Numbered from the stretch's first letter, positions 1-14,095 are shown. The stretch: 64,000 bases of DNA from Chloromonas sp. AAM2 (GCA_004335635.1 QAXH01005204.1:1-64000); one strand, 5' to 3'. The notes: generated from the letters alone by a model not told the origin. Translations and numbers: made by a program.

Positions 1-3000
1 CTCACTCCCTCACCTGCCCTGCCGCCCCTGCTGGTGATGCTTGGCCTGTGAGCGTGGGCGTGACGGGCATCAGCGCACCGCTGTCCAGGTCCACAGCGAG
101 AATGGCGTTTGCACTGCGCCACTGACTGGTCAGCAGCAGGGTGCGGTTGTCTGCAACAAACAACCAGCACACATTGAGACGGTAACAAAGGTCTGATCAA
201 ACAGACAACGATTGCCGTCTACGCAGGCGGTTGCCTGAAGGCCAAGAAAGTCAGCCAGCGCACAACACTCAACACGCCTGGCAAGGACGGACTGCAAAGT
301 TGTCGACAAGCAACAGCCAGCCAGCACAGACCGTTTGGCAGACCAGCAAGTGATGATATGACAGGTGCTGCGATATATGACGAGCAAGCGGTGCTTGTCC
401 ATCGGTGGCAGCTGTTGAAGCAAAGGGCTGGCTGGACGCCTGGCAAAGACAACTAAGCAGGTGTTAATAGCACAGGTGCTAAAACCTTAGCCACACGGGC
501 AGGGGTGACAGCTGCTGAATCGATGGGCTTATGCCAAGATCAGGGCAGAGAATGCCTGTGTGTGTGTGCATTGCTGATCAGTTTGAAACTAAATTTACAA
601 ACACAGGTGACAACAGAGGTCTCACCCAGGAATGGTTCGTCGATGAGCCCTGCTGTGTACAGGCCTGGGAAACCACCCAGCACATCGTCACGTGGCGCCG
701 GCACCACATCTACCACAACACGCGGCTCTGTGGCCCCAGCGGACGCCTGCAACGTCACACATTCAGGTTCGGCCAGCACACACGACTGTCTGTAGGGGCA
801 GTGCGGCACAGGTAGAATGCAACAGGGCCCTGGTGATGCCAGCCAGTGGTGAACTTGCAAGCTTGGTGGGAATTCAACACAGTTACACAGGCTGAAACAC
901 CTAGCTTACACAGGCTGCGAAACCACAGCAGTCCACCCAGGCCAGGCCATGCGTTGTGACGTCCGAGTGAGAGTAATGCCTGTGGTGATACAGGCTGCAA
1001 CTCGGTAATGTCATGTGTGATGGTGTTGAGAAACATGGGCATCAAGGGCTTCTGAACACTGGGGCTTTGCAGCAAGGCGCCTGTTCATCTGATCCTTAGA
1101 CGCGTGCTGATACCAGGAATCCGGGCGGGATGATGTCAGAGGCCGTGATGTCATCAACGGTGATGTCATCAATTATTACCATGACTGCTATATATTTGGT
1201 TCGTGCGTTCGTAGTCGTGTTCGATAGTACATCATGGTCACTTCACATGTAGGTTGGACGGTTTGGAATCCCTCCCCTCTTGTGATGGTAATGCTACCGT
1301 GCAAGCCTTAGGGTGCAAGCCTCAGGGTTCAAGCCTCTCATCACCATCCCAGCCTGACGGCACCGCCCGGCACATTCTGCCATGGTGTGAAGTGACGGGT
1401 GACCTGAACGTGCGTTGTGACCTTGACGCGACAATAACTTGCATTCTGATCTAGGCATTGATGCGGCCAAACTGAACTAGACAGGCAGTGTGTGGTGCAA
1501 CCAAGGCAGTGATGTGCATGCTGTGGTGACTGACATGTGGCCATGGCAGTTCGCACAGCTGTGACGTGGCGGAGTGTGTGCCCGTCCTGACAGCGGTGGT
1601 GTGCGACACGAACACCAGCCGGCGGCCGTCAGGGGAGAACACCGGGCTCAGGGCGCTGTCAGTAGCACTGCAACAAGCAGGGGCAGGTTGAAAGGCATTT
1701 GAAGACGCATGCTCAGGTGCTCGGCTCAGCGCATGGAACATACATACTCGGTGGATTGCATGGAATGGCACCTTGCAGGTAGCGGAAGCACAAGTTGGCA
1801 AGATGCACATGATTTGCCTTTGCTTGCTTGCACCCGCACTATGCAGACTGGCAAGCCAAACCCTTGAACTCTGAATCAGTACTGATACTCGGACGCCATC
1901 AGGGCATGTTGAACTCACACACTGGCTTGAGCTTGAAAAGCAAGCCATTTGAAAATTGATTGGTTATTTGATGGATTGATGAATCAATGCAGTCAACGCA
2001 CCGTGTGATTGGCACGGCCTTGCCCGCCACCAGCGCTCCACTGCTGTCGCGTGACGTGGGCACCCACCACAACTGGGCGGGACGGTTGTAGCAGAACACT
2101 ACGCCCAGGCGGCGACCCACCTGACCGACGCATGCAAGGCACACACAGTGCATGAGAATCACACACATGCATGCGACACATGTGCGCAACGGCAACGTTG
2201 CATGTCACCGCATAATTCGCTGTTTGGTTCAGGGCTACCAGAGCAAGCAAGTACAGTTGCCAACAATAAGGATCAAAGCACCCTCAGGGCCAAAGCAGCA
2301 AGCTTTATTTCATCCCGGTCTCCCAAGCCTCATCAAAACACTGTATGCCATGCTACTGTATGCCACTGTATGCCATGTCATGCAAGCACAGCCTTGAGTA
2401 TCAGGGCCCACAACCTGATTCCACCATGCAGCGTACCTCGGGAAAGTTGGGGGCCTTGTGTGGCCACGCCATCATGACCAGTCCCGAGCCGTCACGCGCC
2501 CAGCAGGGCTGCCCAAAGGACATGGACACGGGCGCATCGCTCGGGCTGATCTGCAGAAGCAGTGTCACGGCGTCACAGTGGTGCGTGAGCGTGGAAATGG
2601 GGCCGCGAGAGTGGGTACTATAGGTCGAGGTTGCAGATGATGATTGCACCATGCCCACAAAGCAGACTAGAGGCATACTGCTCAATTCAATGCGTTTGGA
2701 TGAGGCTGTGATGGATGGGCAATGCATTCCCCTCAAAATGAAATCACACAGCACTTGTAAACTGCAGTGTTCCAGGTTGCATTTTGACTAAGGTCAAGGT
2801 TACTCTTCTGTCTCAAGGCCTTCGCATAAGAACTGCTGGGTTGTCAGGTACTAGGTCAGTGGCTGCACTCACTCTGACCACGGCCTTCTTGAGCACGTCC
2901 AACACGTACACAGCAGGTGGCCGCTTGCCTGCATGCAACACACAAGCACAGGAGCAAAGCACCATGTGTGCAAAGGCGCAGGAGCATGTGCGCAGCCGTG

Positions 3001-5646
3001 CACAGCCCATGCTCAAAGGTAAATGCAACATGTACAGGGGTTGCTTGCACTCTGGCACGCAATGCTACCCCGTGCGATCAATCCTGCACTTGTGTGTAGC
3101 CCCTTGCATCGCTGTGCACACAAGCTCGCCTGTGTTGAGCTCTCCCCAGTCCTCCAGCGCTGTGCCCACCCCTCGCCAGCTCTTGGGCGCAGCTGCAACA
3201 CATGCAAAAGCAGGCTCAGGTGGCACGCTGGACGAGTCAACACAGCAACTAGTATACATTGAAAATCATGACAGGTGGCTGTCTGGTTGGGCAGCAGCTT
3301 TGAGATGAGTGAGTGCTTTCTGTTTCCCACAGCTCCTCCATCTGAGCTTTAGAGGTGGAGGCACCCCAGAGACTGTTTCCTCATGATTGGCAGGTGACAG
3401 TGATTCATGCTGCACTGCAGAGCAAACAGCCTTGCCACCAGCAGAGCAGAAACTCGTGCCACCAGCTGGGGACCGTCACAGCCTTCGCTCAGCCCCCCAC
3501 ACACCCGTGTCCTTGATCGACTCGGGCCCACCCCATGCAGGCGTTTTCTCATCGGCTGGAGACTGCAACACAAGCAACAAAGCCACCACAAGCAGGGTGG
3601 GTGGGTGAGACTGCAACACAACCAACAGTGAGTGTGTATTGTATTTCTCATTTGCAGGGGTGCGTGGTCCAGCATGATGCATTGCATTAATGGAGTGATG
3701 CATTCTGTGCTGCTGCCTCAACCAGGTGTCAGCAAAGGCTGGTTACCGTGCCTTCCATAACGATTGCTTATGCCCACCCTATGTTGATATGGAAAGTCCA
3801 GACCATTGCCGTCAACTTCTTTGGCATACCAGGCTACTCTACATCTTGCTCTGCCTCTGACACCCAAACATCCAGCCTGCAATTCTTCACAAAGGCAACT
3901 GAATTTGTCACAGGTAGCCTGCTGAAACTCCGGTAAATTAACAGGTCACTGTCGAGCTGTGTCTGCATCTGCATCCAAGTATCCAATTTGCCCTTATCCC
4001 CTGTCCACAGGCCCTCGCCCGTCCCACCTCGGCGAGATACGCCACTGCCTTCCCCTGGGGGTGCCATGCCACGTCAGCACCAAAGTAGCTGCCGGCCAGG
4101 ACTGCCCCGTGCTGCGCCTTGGGCACATGCAGCTCCATGGTCACGCGCTGATCAGACCACACCTGCGGCGGGTGGGCCAGATAGGGTCACACTGTCAACC
4201 AAGGCAGACCACACTTTGTCAACCAGGCAGCACTTGTCAAACAAGACCAACATTTTGGTCGCAACAACAATTGCCAATCACTGCTTGAGTGCCACAGAAT
4301 GACACCACAACTTGCAGTGCATGCTGCCGTAAATGTCACCAAGGCCGGTCACTCTGCGCTGCAATCACACCTGCTTGCCCGGGCTAACCAAGTACAAGTG
4401 TAGGCATCATTTAAACACCGGATCTAGATGTCCCACCTGGTGTACTGTGGAGATGTTGTCTACACCCGACTTGATCACGAGCTGACAGTCACCTGCACCA
4501 TGCAGCCACCACCACACATGCAACATGCACCGGTGCATGTGAATACCATGTTTGGACGCGGCCTAAATGGCATGGCCAGGGACACTGGCTCTGCCAGTAT
4601 GCACATGCCACCTGAATGTGCTGCGCTCTCATCTGGGCTAGAGTTAGGGTCCGGGTTGCGGTTAGGTGACAAGCCTGCAGCTCAGCCACCCAGCCTTCCA
4701 GTTGGCTGTGTGTGCCTGCCCAGTTGAGGTAATGGCTTGCCGAAAATAAGAGTTGGGTTCACGTCGTAGAAGAGTTAAATTCAGGCGCAACTCTTATGCG
4801 ACTTGCATGTGCTGCTCTCCCATATGCAAACGGAGTAGGATTAGGTTTACCGACGTGGCCTGTATAGCACAGCAAGGGACGCTGGCTTGCCACAACATTT
4901 GTAATGCGGATCCATCTGTGGGTTCCCATGTGCCGCACCGGTGGGCGTGGATGAAGTGAGCAGCATGTCCGCGGTCTCCGTGGGCAGTGAGGCGGTCGCC
5001 CGGCTGGATCCCGCGGGCAGCAGCGCCTGCACACTGAACCTGCGCTGGCTGTTGGCGGGCAGGTTGCGCTGGGCAAAGGAGGCCTGCAAGGACAGATACA
5101 GATGGGATGCACTGTCAGGATATCTTTCCTGCTGCACAGGGTGTTGACGCATGTGTGCGGTCATGAACCCCACAGTCTAACCGTACAGGTGTTTTTCGGA
5201 GGTGCTGGGCACAGGCACAACAAGGGCACTCAGCTGGCCAACCAGTGAGGGGCTGTCAGGCGCCCCAGGCTTATGCTGTCTGCTGCCTGGAGGCATAGGG
5301 TGCGTTCTCACGTAGGTTTGGGCAAGCATGTGGAATCAACTTTGGGTAGCTAGCAGGTGTGAGGCATGGCAGGTCAGGGCGGTACACATCACGCCCCATG
5401 TCCTTTGACGGTCTCCCTGATGTAACAAAACAATCAAATGGCAGATGGGTCCCTAAACTTGCCCAAGCAAATCTGCGGCCAGGACCAGGTGTTCAGATCA
5501 TGGGAAGTAGAGTGAATGGCGTCTCTTACCGTTAACCACAGGTCGCTCTGCTGGCCGTCCCCCCCCGTGCCGACTCCACGCGCCACCACCTTATTCAGGA
5601 CGGGCACCTCGCAGAAGGACTCGTACAGGGCGGACTCGGACTCCAT
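1..5646 (-). CDS. AARE: Acylaminoacyl-peptidase (AARE/APEH), N-terminal part
   Basis: Serine peptidase of the prolyl-oligopeptidase family that removes N-acylated residues from peptides. Only the N-terminal beta-propeller half is here; the catalytic alpha/beta-hydrolase domain lies beyond the left edge. Exons read on the minus strand: 5646-5530, 5083-4939, 4162-4028, 3562-3505, 3192-3130, 2928-2873, 2550-2437, 2120-2002, 1667-1535, 746-626, 150-14. Phases agree throughout except between 4939 and 4162, where one short exon is missing from my model. Recognition rests on colinear resemblance to animal acylpeptide hydrolase, including EDWGE, YVLDV, SPVFSPDGRRLVF and VVVDVVPAP. ATG 5646 is the first good start (MESESALYES); an earlier exon is possible. 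The intron after 3130 has a GC donor. The intron between 1535 and 746 holds a displaced copy of another gene's 3' end (1026-1109). Confidence 0.8.
1026..1109 (+). repeat. Displaced copy of the 3' end of the FN3/CS gene
   Basis: About 84 bp nearly identical to 17745-17827, which covers the last codons, the TGA stop and the start of the 3' UTR of the FN3/CS gene. Here it lies inside an intron of the minus-strand peptidase gene. A few substitutions separate the copies, so it is a duplicated or retro-copied fragment and not an active gene end. Confidence 0.8.
1256..1284 (+). repeat. Dispersed short repeat, copy 1
   Basis: Core GGAATCCCTCCCCTCTTGTG. Close copies lie at 14391-14416 (3' flank of ChlD) and 41354-41380 (Whirly intron). 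The copies differ at one or two positions and their flanks do not align, so this is a short dispersed motif or the remnant end of a mobile element. Confidence 0.55.
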
Positions 5647-6996
5647 GCCTGAGGGAACCTGGGAGGGGGCGCACAACCAAGCGGGGCACAGTGAGGTCAC
5701 AAGCAACTGTCACCAACTGATCACGGCCTTCCATGTTCGGTGGTACGTTGTACTTGTCACCACTCCTGTTGTGAGGCACTTGTGGCACCATAGACACATC
5801 ATAGCAACTTGTCATCAGCATCGCACTGGTCATTATAGGCACATATCTCAAATCTAGGGCACCTGAGAGGGTAGGCACAACCAAGCCGGCACAACAAGGC
5901 CGCAAATAAGCGTGATCTCATTATGCAACAAGTCTTGTGGTCGTTGCAGTTGTCATCATTGCTGTGCAAAGGAGGGAACGCTCTGAGTTTACTTGTGTAT
6001 GGAACTCCATCAAACTGTAATATGTTATTGTCGCAACCGCAACAAGTGTTTGGACAAGAGTAACGGGTTTGGCGTGCATGTGGCCAAGCAACCATGCTGA
6101 ACATGACCTGCGTGTGATCTAGGGTCTATCGCACGTTTTTTCGTGCTAGTTCAAGGTAATGGCAAAGCACTCCAGCCTGATGACCTGGTCTGTGCCAAGC
6201 CACATGTGCTGAACAGCCGCTGCATACACTCACTTCCTGCGGGCCGTTTTGTGCCGGTTTCTCTGTTGCAGCGCTGGTGTTCATGGTGTGGGTCGTTGTA
6301 CCTGAATGGGCTGACGCTATGGCAGTCGCCCTGCATGTTAAACAGCACGTTTGCGCCATTTGGAGTATGTCTCTTGCCATGTTATTCGTGCATGTGCTGG
6401 GCGGTAAGCCATGCGATCATGGGTGTGTGCACCACATGGAGATGAGCAACACTTCTGTGACAAAGATGCATATTACGCACCGCCTGATCAGCGCAGGCCC
6501 GTGGGAATGGGCGCACGGGAAGGTGAGGAAGGCTGAAAAGGCTAACGCTTGGCTTGGGGTTGGTGAAAGAATTCGGCAGGGTACCTGGCCAGGCGACAAG
6601 CGTGCTGGAATGCACTGAGCTCCAAGGGTTTGCAGCTGGTGTCTGGCAGACGAGCAGGTAGGAACTCGTAAGCCAGACAGCATGATGTAGCTGCTCCTTG
6701 AAAGCTTTGCCTAGGAAGCTCACATGCGACTTGTTGCAAAGTCACTCATGCGGAATGAGTGAGAGGATCGGCGAAAACGTCCAGACAGAATTACACGGCC
6801 TAGCGGCCGATACACCACACAGCTGGTGGATCGTGGCACTCACGCAGCTTCTGCTGCCTTCAGAAGACTCATCACGACCGTCAGCGTGGCGTGAGGATTT
6901 GAACGTTTCTATTGTTTTGACTGATCAACCCGGATACGCAGTGGCTTCACAGCAGCGAAACAGAAAAAATCACTAGCTCGCTTGCTTTTGTCCGAA
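5647..6996. promoter_or_regulatory. Divergent intergenic region between the peptidase and ChlD
   Basis: About 1.35 kb between two head-to-head genes. I see no reading frame with convincing splice sites or family resemblance. It should hold the 5' UTRs and promoters of both genes. No TATA box could be assigned with confidence. Confidence 0.4.
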
Positions 6997-9900
6997 ATGA
7001 AGCTGACGATGGGCGTGGAGGCAGGGCCAAGCACGTCCACAAGCCATGTTGGCAGGGGACGCATGCAGCGCCCTGCTTTCTCAGGATGCAATACAAGGAA
7101 TGTGCCCGCCAGCAGGCACTGCAGATCCGGTCGTAGGGCACTTGTCGTCACCGCAGCTGCTGCAACGGAGATATCAGCGGCCGAAATGCGAGGTGGGCCG
7201 AGGACTGATTTTGCAAACTCGTTCACATGGCGAACAGGATTACATTCACATCAGTTGCAGGACATGTCTGCATCCTGCGGTTGGATCCGCGCACTTTCTG
7301 GGTTTTTCTGTGCTGGATGCATGCTCGCTTGATTGTCGCCTAACACGCAGCCATCAAGGTGTCTCAAGAAGAAGCCAAGGGCTTTGACTCTGACCGGGGG
7401 GGCCGCATGTCCCGCACCATTCCTCTCGCTGCTATTGTTGGCCAAGACCTCATCAAGCAGGCCTTGCTGCTGGGAGCTGTGGACACCGGCCTAGGAGGCA
7501 TCGCCATTGCAGGCCGCCGTGGCACAGCCAAATCAGTCATGGCCCGTGGTTTGCATGCGTTGATGCCCCCCATTGAGGTGGTGGATGGCAGCATCTGTAA
7601 TGCGGACCCAGACGATCCTAGGGCATGGGAGGTGAGCAACAACATCATCTGAAAAGATTGCGCATTCACAGGACAGAATGAGGCTGCATGCAAAGGGTTT
7701 ACATTGGGCACACGTTGCCTTGTACGCCAAGCCCAAGCGTACTTCTGTTAATCGCAAAGCCACAGTGTGACATACACACAACAGTGTTGTGCGCCCATTG
7801 CGGTTCAAATGTCAATACCAGTTTACATAAAGAGCGGGGTAAGCACGCAGGTGGCACGTCGACGCACAACCTTCTTGTGTTGTCACTGTTGTCCTTGCAT
7901 GAGCACCCTGCGCCATGTCTGCAGTGCTGCACGTGGGTGTGAGTACGCACCCGAAGCGTGCATTGGGCATAGGCTACTTTGGCAACCCCGAATTGATCCA
8001 TTGACTATGTGTGTGAATCACGTGTAATCTGCACAGGATGGTTTGGCTGCCAAGATAGGCGGCAAGGAGGTGCCCCGCAAGCTCAAGGACACGCCCTTTG
8101 TCCAGATTCCGCTGGGCGTGACGGAGGATCGTCTTGTGGGCACAGTGGACATTGAAGCCTCCATCAAGGTAGGCTGCAGCCACCAGCAACGAAAAGTAAA
8201 ACAGTGCAAGACATGGAAATGATTATATTAGATGTTACAGCAACACCAGCTGACTGACTGTCCAGCGGTCCTCCCATGCAACATATTTTTGCAATTCTGG
8301 CTCTGATGGGGATTGCCTACCAGACAGTCTTATGCCAGCGTGGCAGTGCTGGTGTACTCATGCGGGCCCCACCAGCTTGACATTACACACATCTAGAGCC
8401 TCATAGGTGTCAATTGGATGCAATCGTGTTGTTCTGCATGCTCTTGTGCACCAAGGCCTCTGGGCTCCCAGTGCTACAGGTCAGACCTTCAGGTTAACAC
8501 CTGGGCACAGGTGCCACCATGCACGGCAGCTGACATGCTTCTCCCGATTCATGCACGTCTCATTTTGCGTTTGCCCGCCCAGGAGGGCCGCACTGTGTTC
8601 CAGCCCGGTCTGCTGGCCGAGGCGCACCGCGGCATCCTGTACGTGGACGAGATCAACCTGCTGGACGACGGCATTGCCAACCTGCTGCTGTCCATCCTCA
8701 GCGATGGGGTCAACGTGGTGGAGAGGGAGGGCATCAGCATCAGCCACCCGTGAGTGGAATTGCAGAGTTTATGTTTGTCAAGCCTGATTGCCTAACCAGG
8801 GAGTGGATAGCATCACATAGATGACGACGAGTAGAATTGAAGGGTTAAGAATTTAGGCATTTCAAGCTCCTGAGTGTCTAACAGGGAGTGGCAAGCAGCG
8901 TGGAGGCGACAGCTACCTGGAAAGTCTGCAGTGCCTGCTGTCTACTCACTGACCTTATGCCTGCTTTGTCAGTTGTGCCCTCCACCACTGATATGATTTT
9001 TACATGACATGCCTCCCCTCTATACATTTCCATTTCCTTGCAGTTGCCGCCCCCTGTTGATCGCCACCTACAACCCCGAGGAGGGGGCCCTGCGCGAGCA
9101 CCTGCTGGACCGCATCGCCGTCACGCTCTCTGCCGACGTGCCCAACCTCATGGAGGACAGGGTCAAGGCAATCGACGCCGCCATGCGATTCCAGGACGAC
9201 GCAACCGCCAGCATCAAGGACACAACAGAGCTCACTGACGCACTGCGCACATCGGTGAGAAGATATGAGCAAACGTGTATACATGTTCTCCAACTGTTCT
9301 GTTGGACTTGAGGGTGGATCGACTCTGTACTGAATACAACTGATGGCTCTGCAACAGATGGGACTGTTTGGATGAACTTCAGGATGAACACTGCAACGTG
9401 AGGAAATATGGGCAACAAGCAAACATTGATAGTACAGGAATATGGCAGCTGCCATAGTGATGTGTCAAATCTCAACGTGTGTCGTGCTGTCCTTCCTCCA
9501 CTTACAGGTTATCCTGGCACGTGAGTACCTGAAGGACGTGACTGTGGCTCCGGAGCAGGTGGCCTACCTAGTGGAGGAGGCCAGGCGGGGCGGCGTCATG
9601 GGGCACAGATCTGAGATCTTTGCAGTCAAGGCAAGTCACATACCGTCACTGCTCTGTGCTGCTTGACAAGCACGAGCTTGTACACAGTATTTTCAGTCTA
9701 CCGAACTTCATTTCAGCCATCATGTATAGTCTCGTGTTGTGTGTCTCATGTCCCCTGTTCTGTTTGTTAAACAAGTACGGTGCCTTCTTTTCGTTGTACG
9801 AGTGCGATGAATGAAAGGTCAGCCTTGCATTGTCTGTCCTGTCTTGTCCTGTCTTGTCCCTCCATTGACATCCTATATCAACTGTTGCCTGCAGGTTGCC

Positions 9901-12900
9901 AAGGCCAGCGCTGCGCTGGAAGGGCGCGAGAAACTGAACAAGGACGACCTGCGCCAGGCAGTGCAGCTGGTCATTCTGCCGCGATGCACACTGCAGGTGC
10001 GGCTGGAGATTACAATGTGTGGTCGTTCTGGTGTTTGGCTAAGATAAATGCCAGTGTAACCCAAACAGCCTTATTGTCAAGATGCTGAGCTTCATAGCTT
10101 GTGACACTGTTCCGCTACATCAAAGCGCTTTAAGGCGCTGTGGCTACTGTGTTTGTGCGATACAGCACTAAATGAGGAGCAGTTGAGAGTGTTTATACGA
10201 CGGTTGGGTTTTGGACTGCTGTGGTTGTTGGATTGATGGTATGTGTATGACATGTTTTGCGCATTGGTTTGCTGTGATGCTTTGCGCTGCAGGACCAGCC
10301 CCCTGAGGACGAGATGCCTCCCCCACCGCCTCCACCACCGCCGCCCCCACCCCAGGACAACATGGACCAGGAGGAGGACCAGGAAGAGCAGGAAGACAAG
10401 GAGGTGCGTGTGCGTGTTTGTTTGATTGCTGGTAAAATGACAAGGAGGTGCGTGTGGGTGTGGGTTGTTTGCTGGTCTAAGTGGCTAGGGCATGGATGAA
10501 TGGCATACAGGACTCAGCACCAGCAGTCCTTTGCAATGCCAGTACGATGATGTTGTATACCGTACTGCGCCTAACTAGTTTGCGTGGGCGGTTTGGGCAA
10601 ACGCAAACTAGGTAGGCGTGCAAACCATAATGTTTCTAGAACGCCAGGGGCCACTGCTCTCAAAGGGCAGAGCCAATTGAGCGACTTCTTTACAAAGCGC
10701 AAGGCTGGAGATGCAATTCAAATCCTTTAACCCAGACACAGTAACATAACACAGTAAGTCAGTAACACAGAGGCTCCCAACAAGGCAACTCTTGCAGCCA
10801 AAGCCTCAGCTAGGGCCGAGTCCTCAAGGCTATCTAAAAACGTCCATTCGCCTTCAAACCAACCGCTCGCGGTTTCATCACGTGTGGCATTGTGATGTAA
10901 TGTATTAGCTAACTCAGGCTGCGGGCAAATGCTCAGCCAGCATCCATAGCCACGCAAATCGTGTGGGTAGCCATCAGTGAGTCAGATGCAGTGTGTGCGT
11001 GCGTGGCAGCTGTGGTGTGTGGTGGAACGGCCTACGCAAAATAGGAGGGCCAAATGTCAAATGCAAAAATAAAGAGCGCAAAACAAGCCAGCTTTGGCGC
11101 CCTAAACACAAGAACGCAACAGTAGATTCAGCCCCACTCCAGGACGCAAACCAGTTGAGCACGCAAAGTAGTTACGCGAAGTGCAACATGGAGGTCTTGT
11201 TCGACTTGTCAAACTCTCTGACAAGACATGCATGGTGTTTCCTTCCCTACATCTGCCAAAGTGAACGGGCTTAACTTCATTGCCAGGAGACTTGCATAGT
11301 AGCCGGAGGTTTTGCACAGGAAGTGCAAGGCGCCAAGACGCCAGCGTTCTGATGCCATACCGGCTGTTGCCACAGCAAGCACATAGCACCGACACGTTGT
11401 TGTATGGAATTCTGCTGCTTGTGCTATCTTTCTGTCCTCAGGAGGAGAAGGAGGAGGAGAAGGAGGACCAGCAGGAGCCCGAGATCCCTCAGGAGTTCAT
11501 GTTTGAGGCCGAGGGCGTCATCATGGACCCCAACGTGCTCATGTTCGCACAGGCGCAGCAGCGCGCACAGGGGCGATCGGGGAAAGCAAAGATGCTCATA
11601 TTCAGCGATGACAGAGGAAGGTGCGCTGGCTGGTGCGAAATAATGTTCTACATCCTTACATGTGCTCATATACATGCACCTATCCTGATGGCTTACAGTC
11701 AGGTAGCAGATTGTTACATTTAGCAGCTGGTCCGGGTGGGTGAATTACGCGGAGAATGCACGTGGCTGTGCTGGGAGGCATCGTCTGGCTACGCACTGAT
11801 GTTGGTGTCCCGGTGACGATCAAGAACAGTTCAGCGGCCTGACTGCTCGTATGAAGGCGGAACTCCGCTTATTGACTGAGGGACACCATGGCCTCACTCC
11901 TAACCGCCATGCATCCAGCAAACATAAGCACATGCACACTTGGGCATCCGAGCATGCCCACCGGCCACTTTTCCCAACACTCATCGGGCAGCCGGCTGCA
12001 CTGCATCAACTGTGCCACGCAGGTGCACTTCAGTACTTAGCTGATCAGCATTTCCAGCCATTCCGTAGCATATGGACACCCATCTAATGTCGATCAGGGT
12101 TCCCAAGGCCGCTGCGTGGCATATACAAAGTTTTGGCTGTCCCATGTTTACTTGTCCTTCAGGTACATTAAGCCTATGATCCCCAAGGGTGACAAGATCC
12201 GGCGGTTGGCAGTGGACGCAACACTGCGTGCAGCGGCACCTTACCAGCGGGTGAGACGGGGGGCTGACCAATCCCACACAGCAGCACAGTACAGGACCAT
12301 GGCAGAACATACAGCTTGCAGCAGAGTCCCAAAGGCAGACTTTCTACCCAGGGCGCAGCAACGTTGATGCTCGCAGACCAGTTACAAGGGCAGTATTTCA
12401 TCAACAAACTGAGCGGGTTGGGGCACACACATCCACTACAATACACTGTGTTGCCATTTCATAATTTTTAAAACCAAAATCATTCTTTTTCATTCTGTTG
12501 TTACTTGCTTGTACTGCCCGCAGCTGCGTCGCAACCAGGCCATATCCGAGGGCAAGCCTCAGCGCAAGGTGTACGTGGAGAAGCCCGACATGCGCGCTAA
12601 GAAGATGGCTCGCAAGGCGGGCGCGCTGGTCATGTTCGTGGTGGACGCGTCGGGCTCCATGGCGCTGAACCGTATGAGTGCGGCCAAGGGCGCGTGCATG
12701 AGGCTGCTGGCGGAGAGCTACACAAGCAGAGACCAGGTGTGGGCCGAGCCTGCATGTGCAGCTTTGTCAGCCTTCAACGCAACGTGCTGCATGCATGCAA
12801 GCTCACCGCCAATCTGCACACTCCACTGCTGCGTTGGGACCTGGAATTTCTCTGCCTTGCATGATGTTGATTCCTGACGTGATCTGCATCTTGACACATA

Positions 12901-14095
12901 CACGCATCCTGCACATCTCACTGCTAATGCCCGTTGCCTGATTCCTGTGTCTTGCATGATGCCTGCTTCTTGCCTGCGTGCGTGCAGGTCTGCCTAATCC
13001 CCTTCTATGGCGAGAAGGCGGAGGTGCTCCTGCCACCCTCTAAGTCCATCTCCATGGCGCGCAAGCGCTTGGACCAGCTGCCGTGCGGTGGAGGCTCCCC
13101 ATTGGCGCACGGCCTGTCAACAGCTGTCAGGTTGGGCATCCAGGTGAATAGCTGGCAGAGGGCAAGGCTGGTGCGTGGGCCAAGGCCGGCAGAATAGGCT
13201 CGCGGCAGGATGTGGGTGTTAAGAAACCCAGAAGGGTGGTTCAGACTGGAACAAGCAGTTGGCCTTGGTTCAGGACACGTTGGTCCATTGTAATACACAG
13301 TGCATGTGTGCTGGATTATTGCATGCACATGTGCTGTGCCTTGTGTGCTGGTTGCAGGCACAGTCCACCGGTGATGTGGGTCGTGTGATGGTGGTACTGA
13401 TCACCGACGGGCGCGCCAACATCAGCCTGGGCCGGTCCAACGAGGACCCGGACGCACTCAAGCCAGACGCACCCAAACCCACAGCAGACCAGCTCAAGGT
13501 GGGCAGGAAGCAAGGCTGTTCGTCAAAGTTTGGCCGCCTGCGCATTGCTTACCTTCAAACCATCCTGGCGGGAGGCAGGCTGCCTGGCTGCAGGGCACAG
13601 CACAGGAGACACGAATGATGTAGCTTCACACAGGCCTGCTGAAGTGCATTACAACCAACATGCGCAGCCTCTGGATTGGTGGCACTGCACTGATGTACGT
13701 GTTCCATGTCCTAGGCTCCTGTGCTGCTGCTGCTGCTGCCGCTGTCTGCATTTTCAAGTGAACATGAATTCCTATGGCAGAGCTACTTGTGCTTGGCACC
13801 AATTTTGTGAGATGATGGTGCTGCTGCTTGTTTGCCCACGTCAACGTGAATCCCAACATCTCAGCTACATGTGTTTGTCTTGCAGGATGAGGTCCGTGAC
13901 ATGGCCAAGAAGTGTGCTGTGGCGGGTCTACAGCTGTTGGTGATCGACACAGAAAACAAGTTCGTGTCAACAGGGTTTGCCGAGGAAATTGCTAAGGCTG
14001 CCCAGGGCAAGTACTACTACCTGCCCAATGCCAATGATGCAGCTATCGCCATGGCAGCATCCTCAGCCATGGCTGGACTCAAGGCTGGCATCTAG
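6997..14095 (+). CDS. CHLD: Magnesium-chelatase subunit D (ChlD), plastid
   Basis: Subunit of the ATP-dependent Mg-chelatase (ChlI/ChlD/ChlH) that inserts Mg2+ into protoporphyrin IX, the committed step of chlorophyll synthesis in the plastid. Exons: 6997-7192, 7351-7631, 8037-8168, 8583-8749, 9044-9254, 9508-9630, 9895-9996, 10293-10403, 11442-11620, 12163-12250, 12524-12736, 12988-13143, 13358-13498, 13886-14095. They sum to 2310 nt (769 aa), all in phase. Residues 1 to about 60 are Ser/Arg/Ala-rich, as in a transit peptide. An AAA+ domain follows with a Walker-A-like GRRGTAKS (about 120-127). Next come a run of 12 prolines and an acidic hinge (about 410-460), then a C-terminal VWA domain with a MIDAS DASGS at about 571-575. 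Length and order match plant and algal ChlD. The intron after 9630 has a GC donor (GCAAGT). Identity is very secure. Confidence 0.95.
10568..10618. repeat. Long stem-loop in ChlD intron 8
   Basis: Two 18-base arms (568-585 and 601-618 of the 10 kb block) pair with a single mismatch around a 15-base loop. The left arm is CGCCTAACTAGTTTGCGT. It lies in the longest ChlD intron (10404-11441). It may be the hairpin end of a degenerate mobile element or a structured intronic RNA; no second copy was found in the window. Confidence 0.6.
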
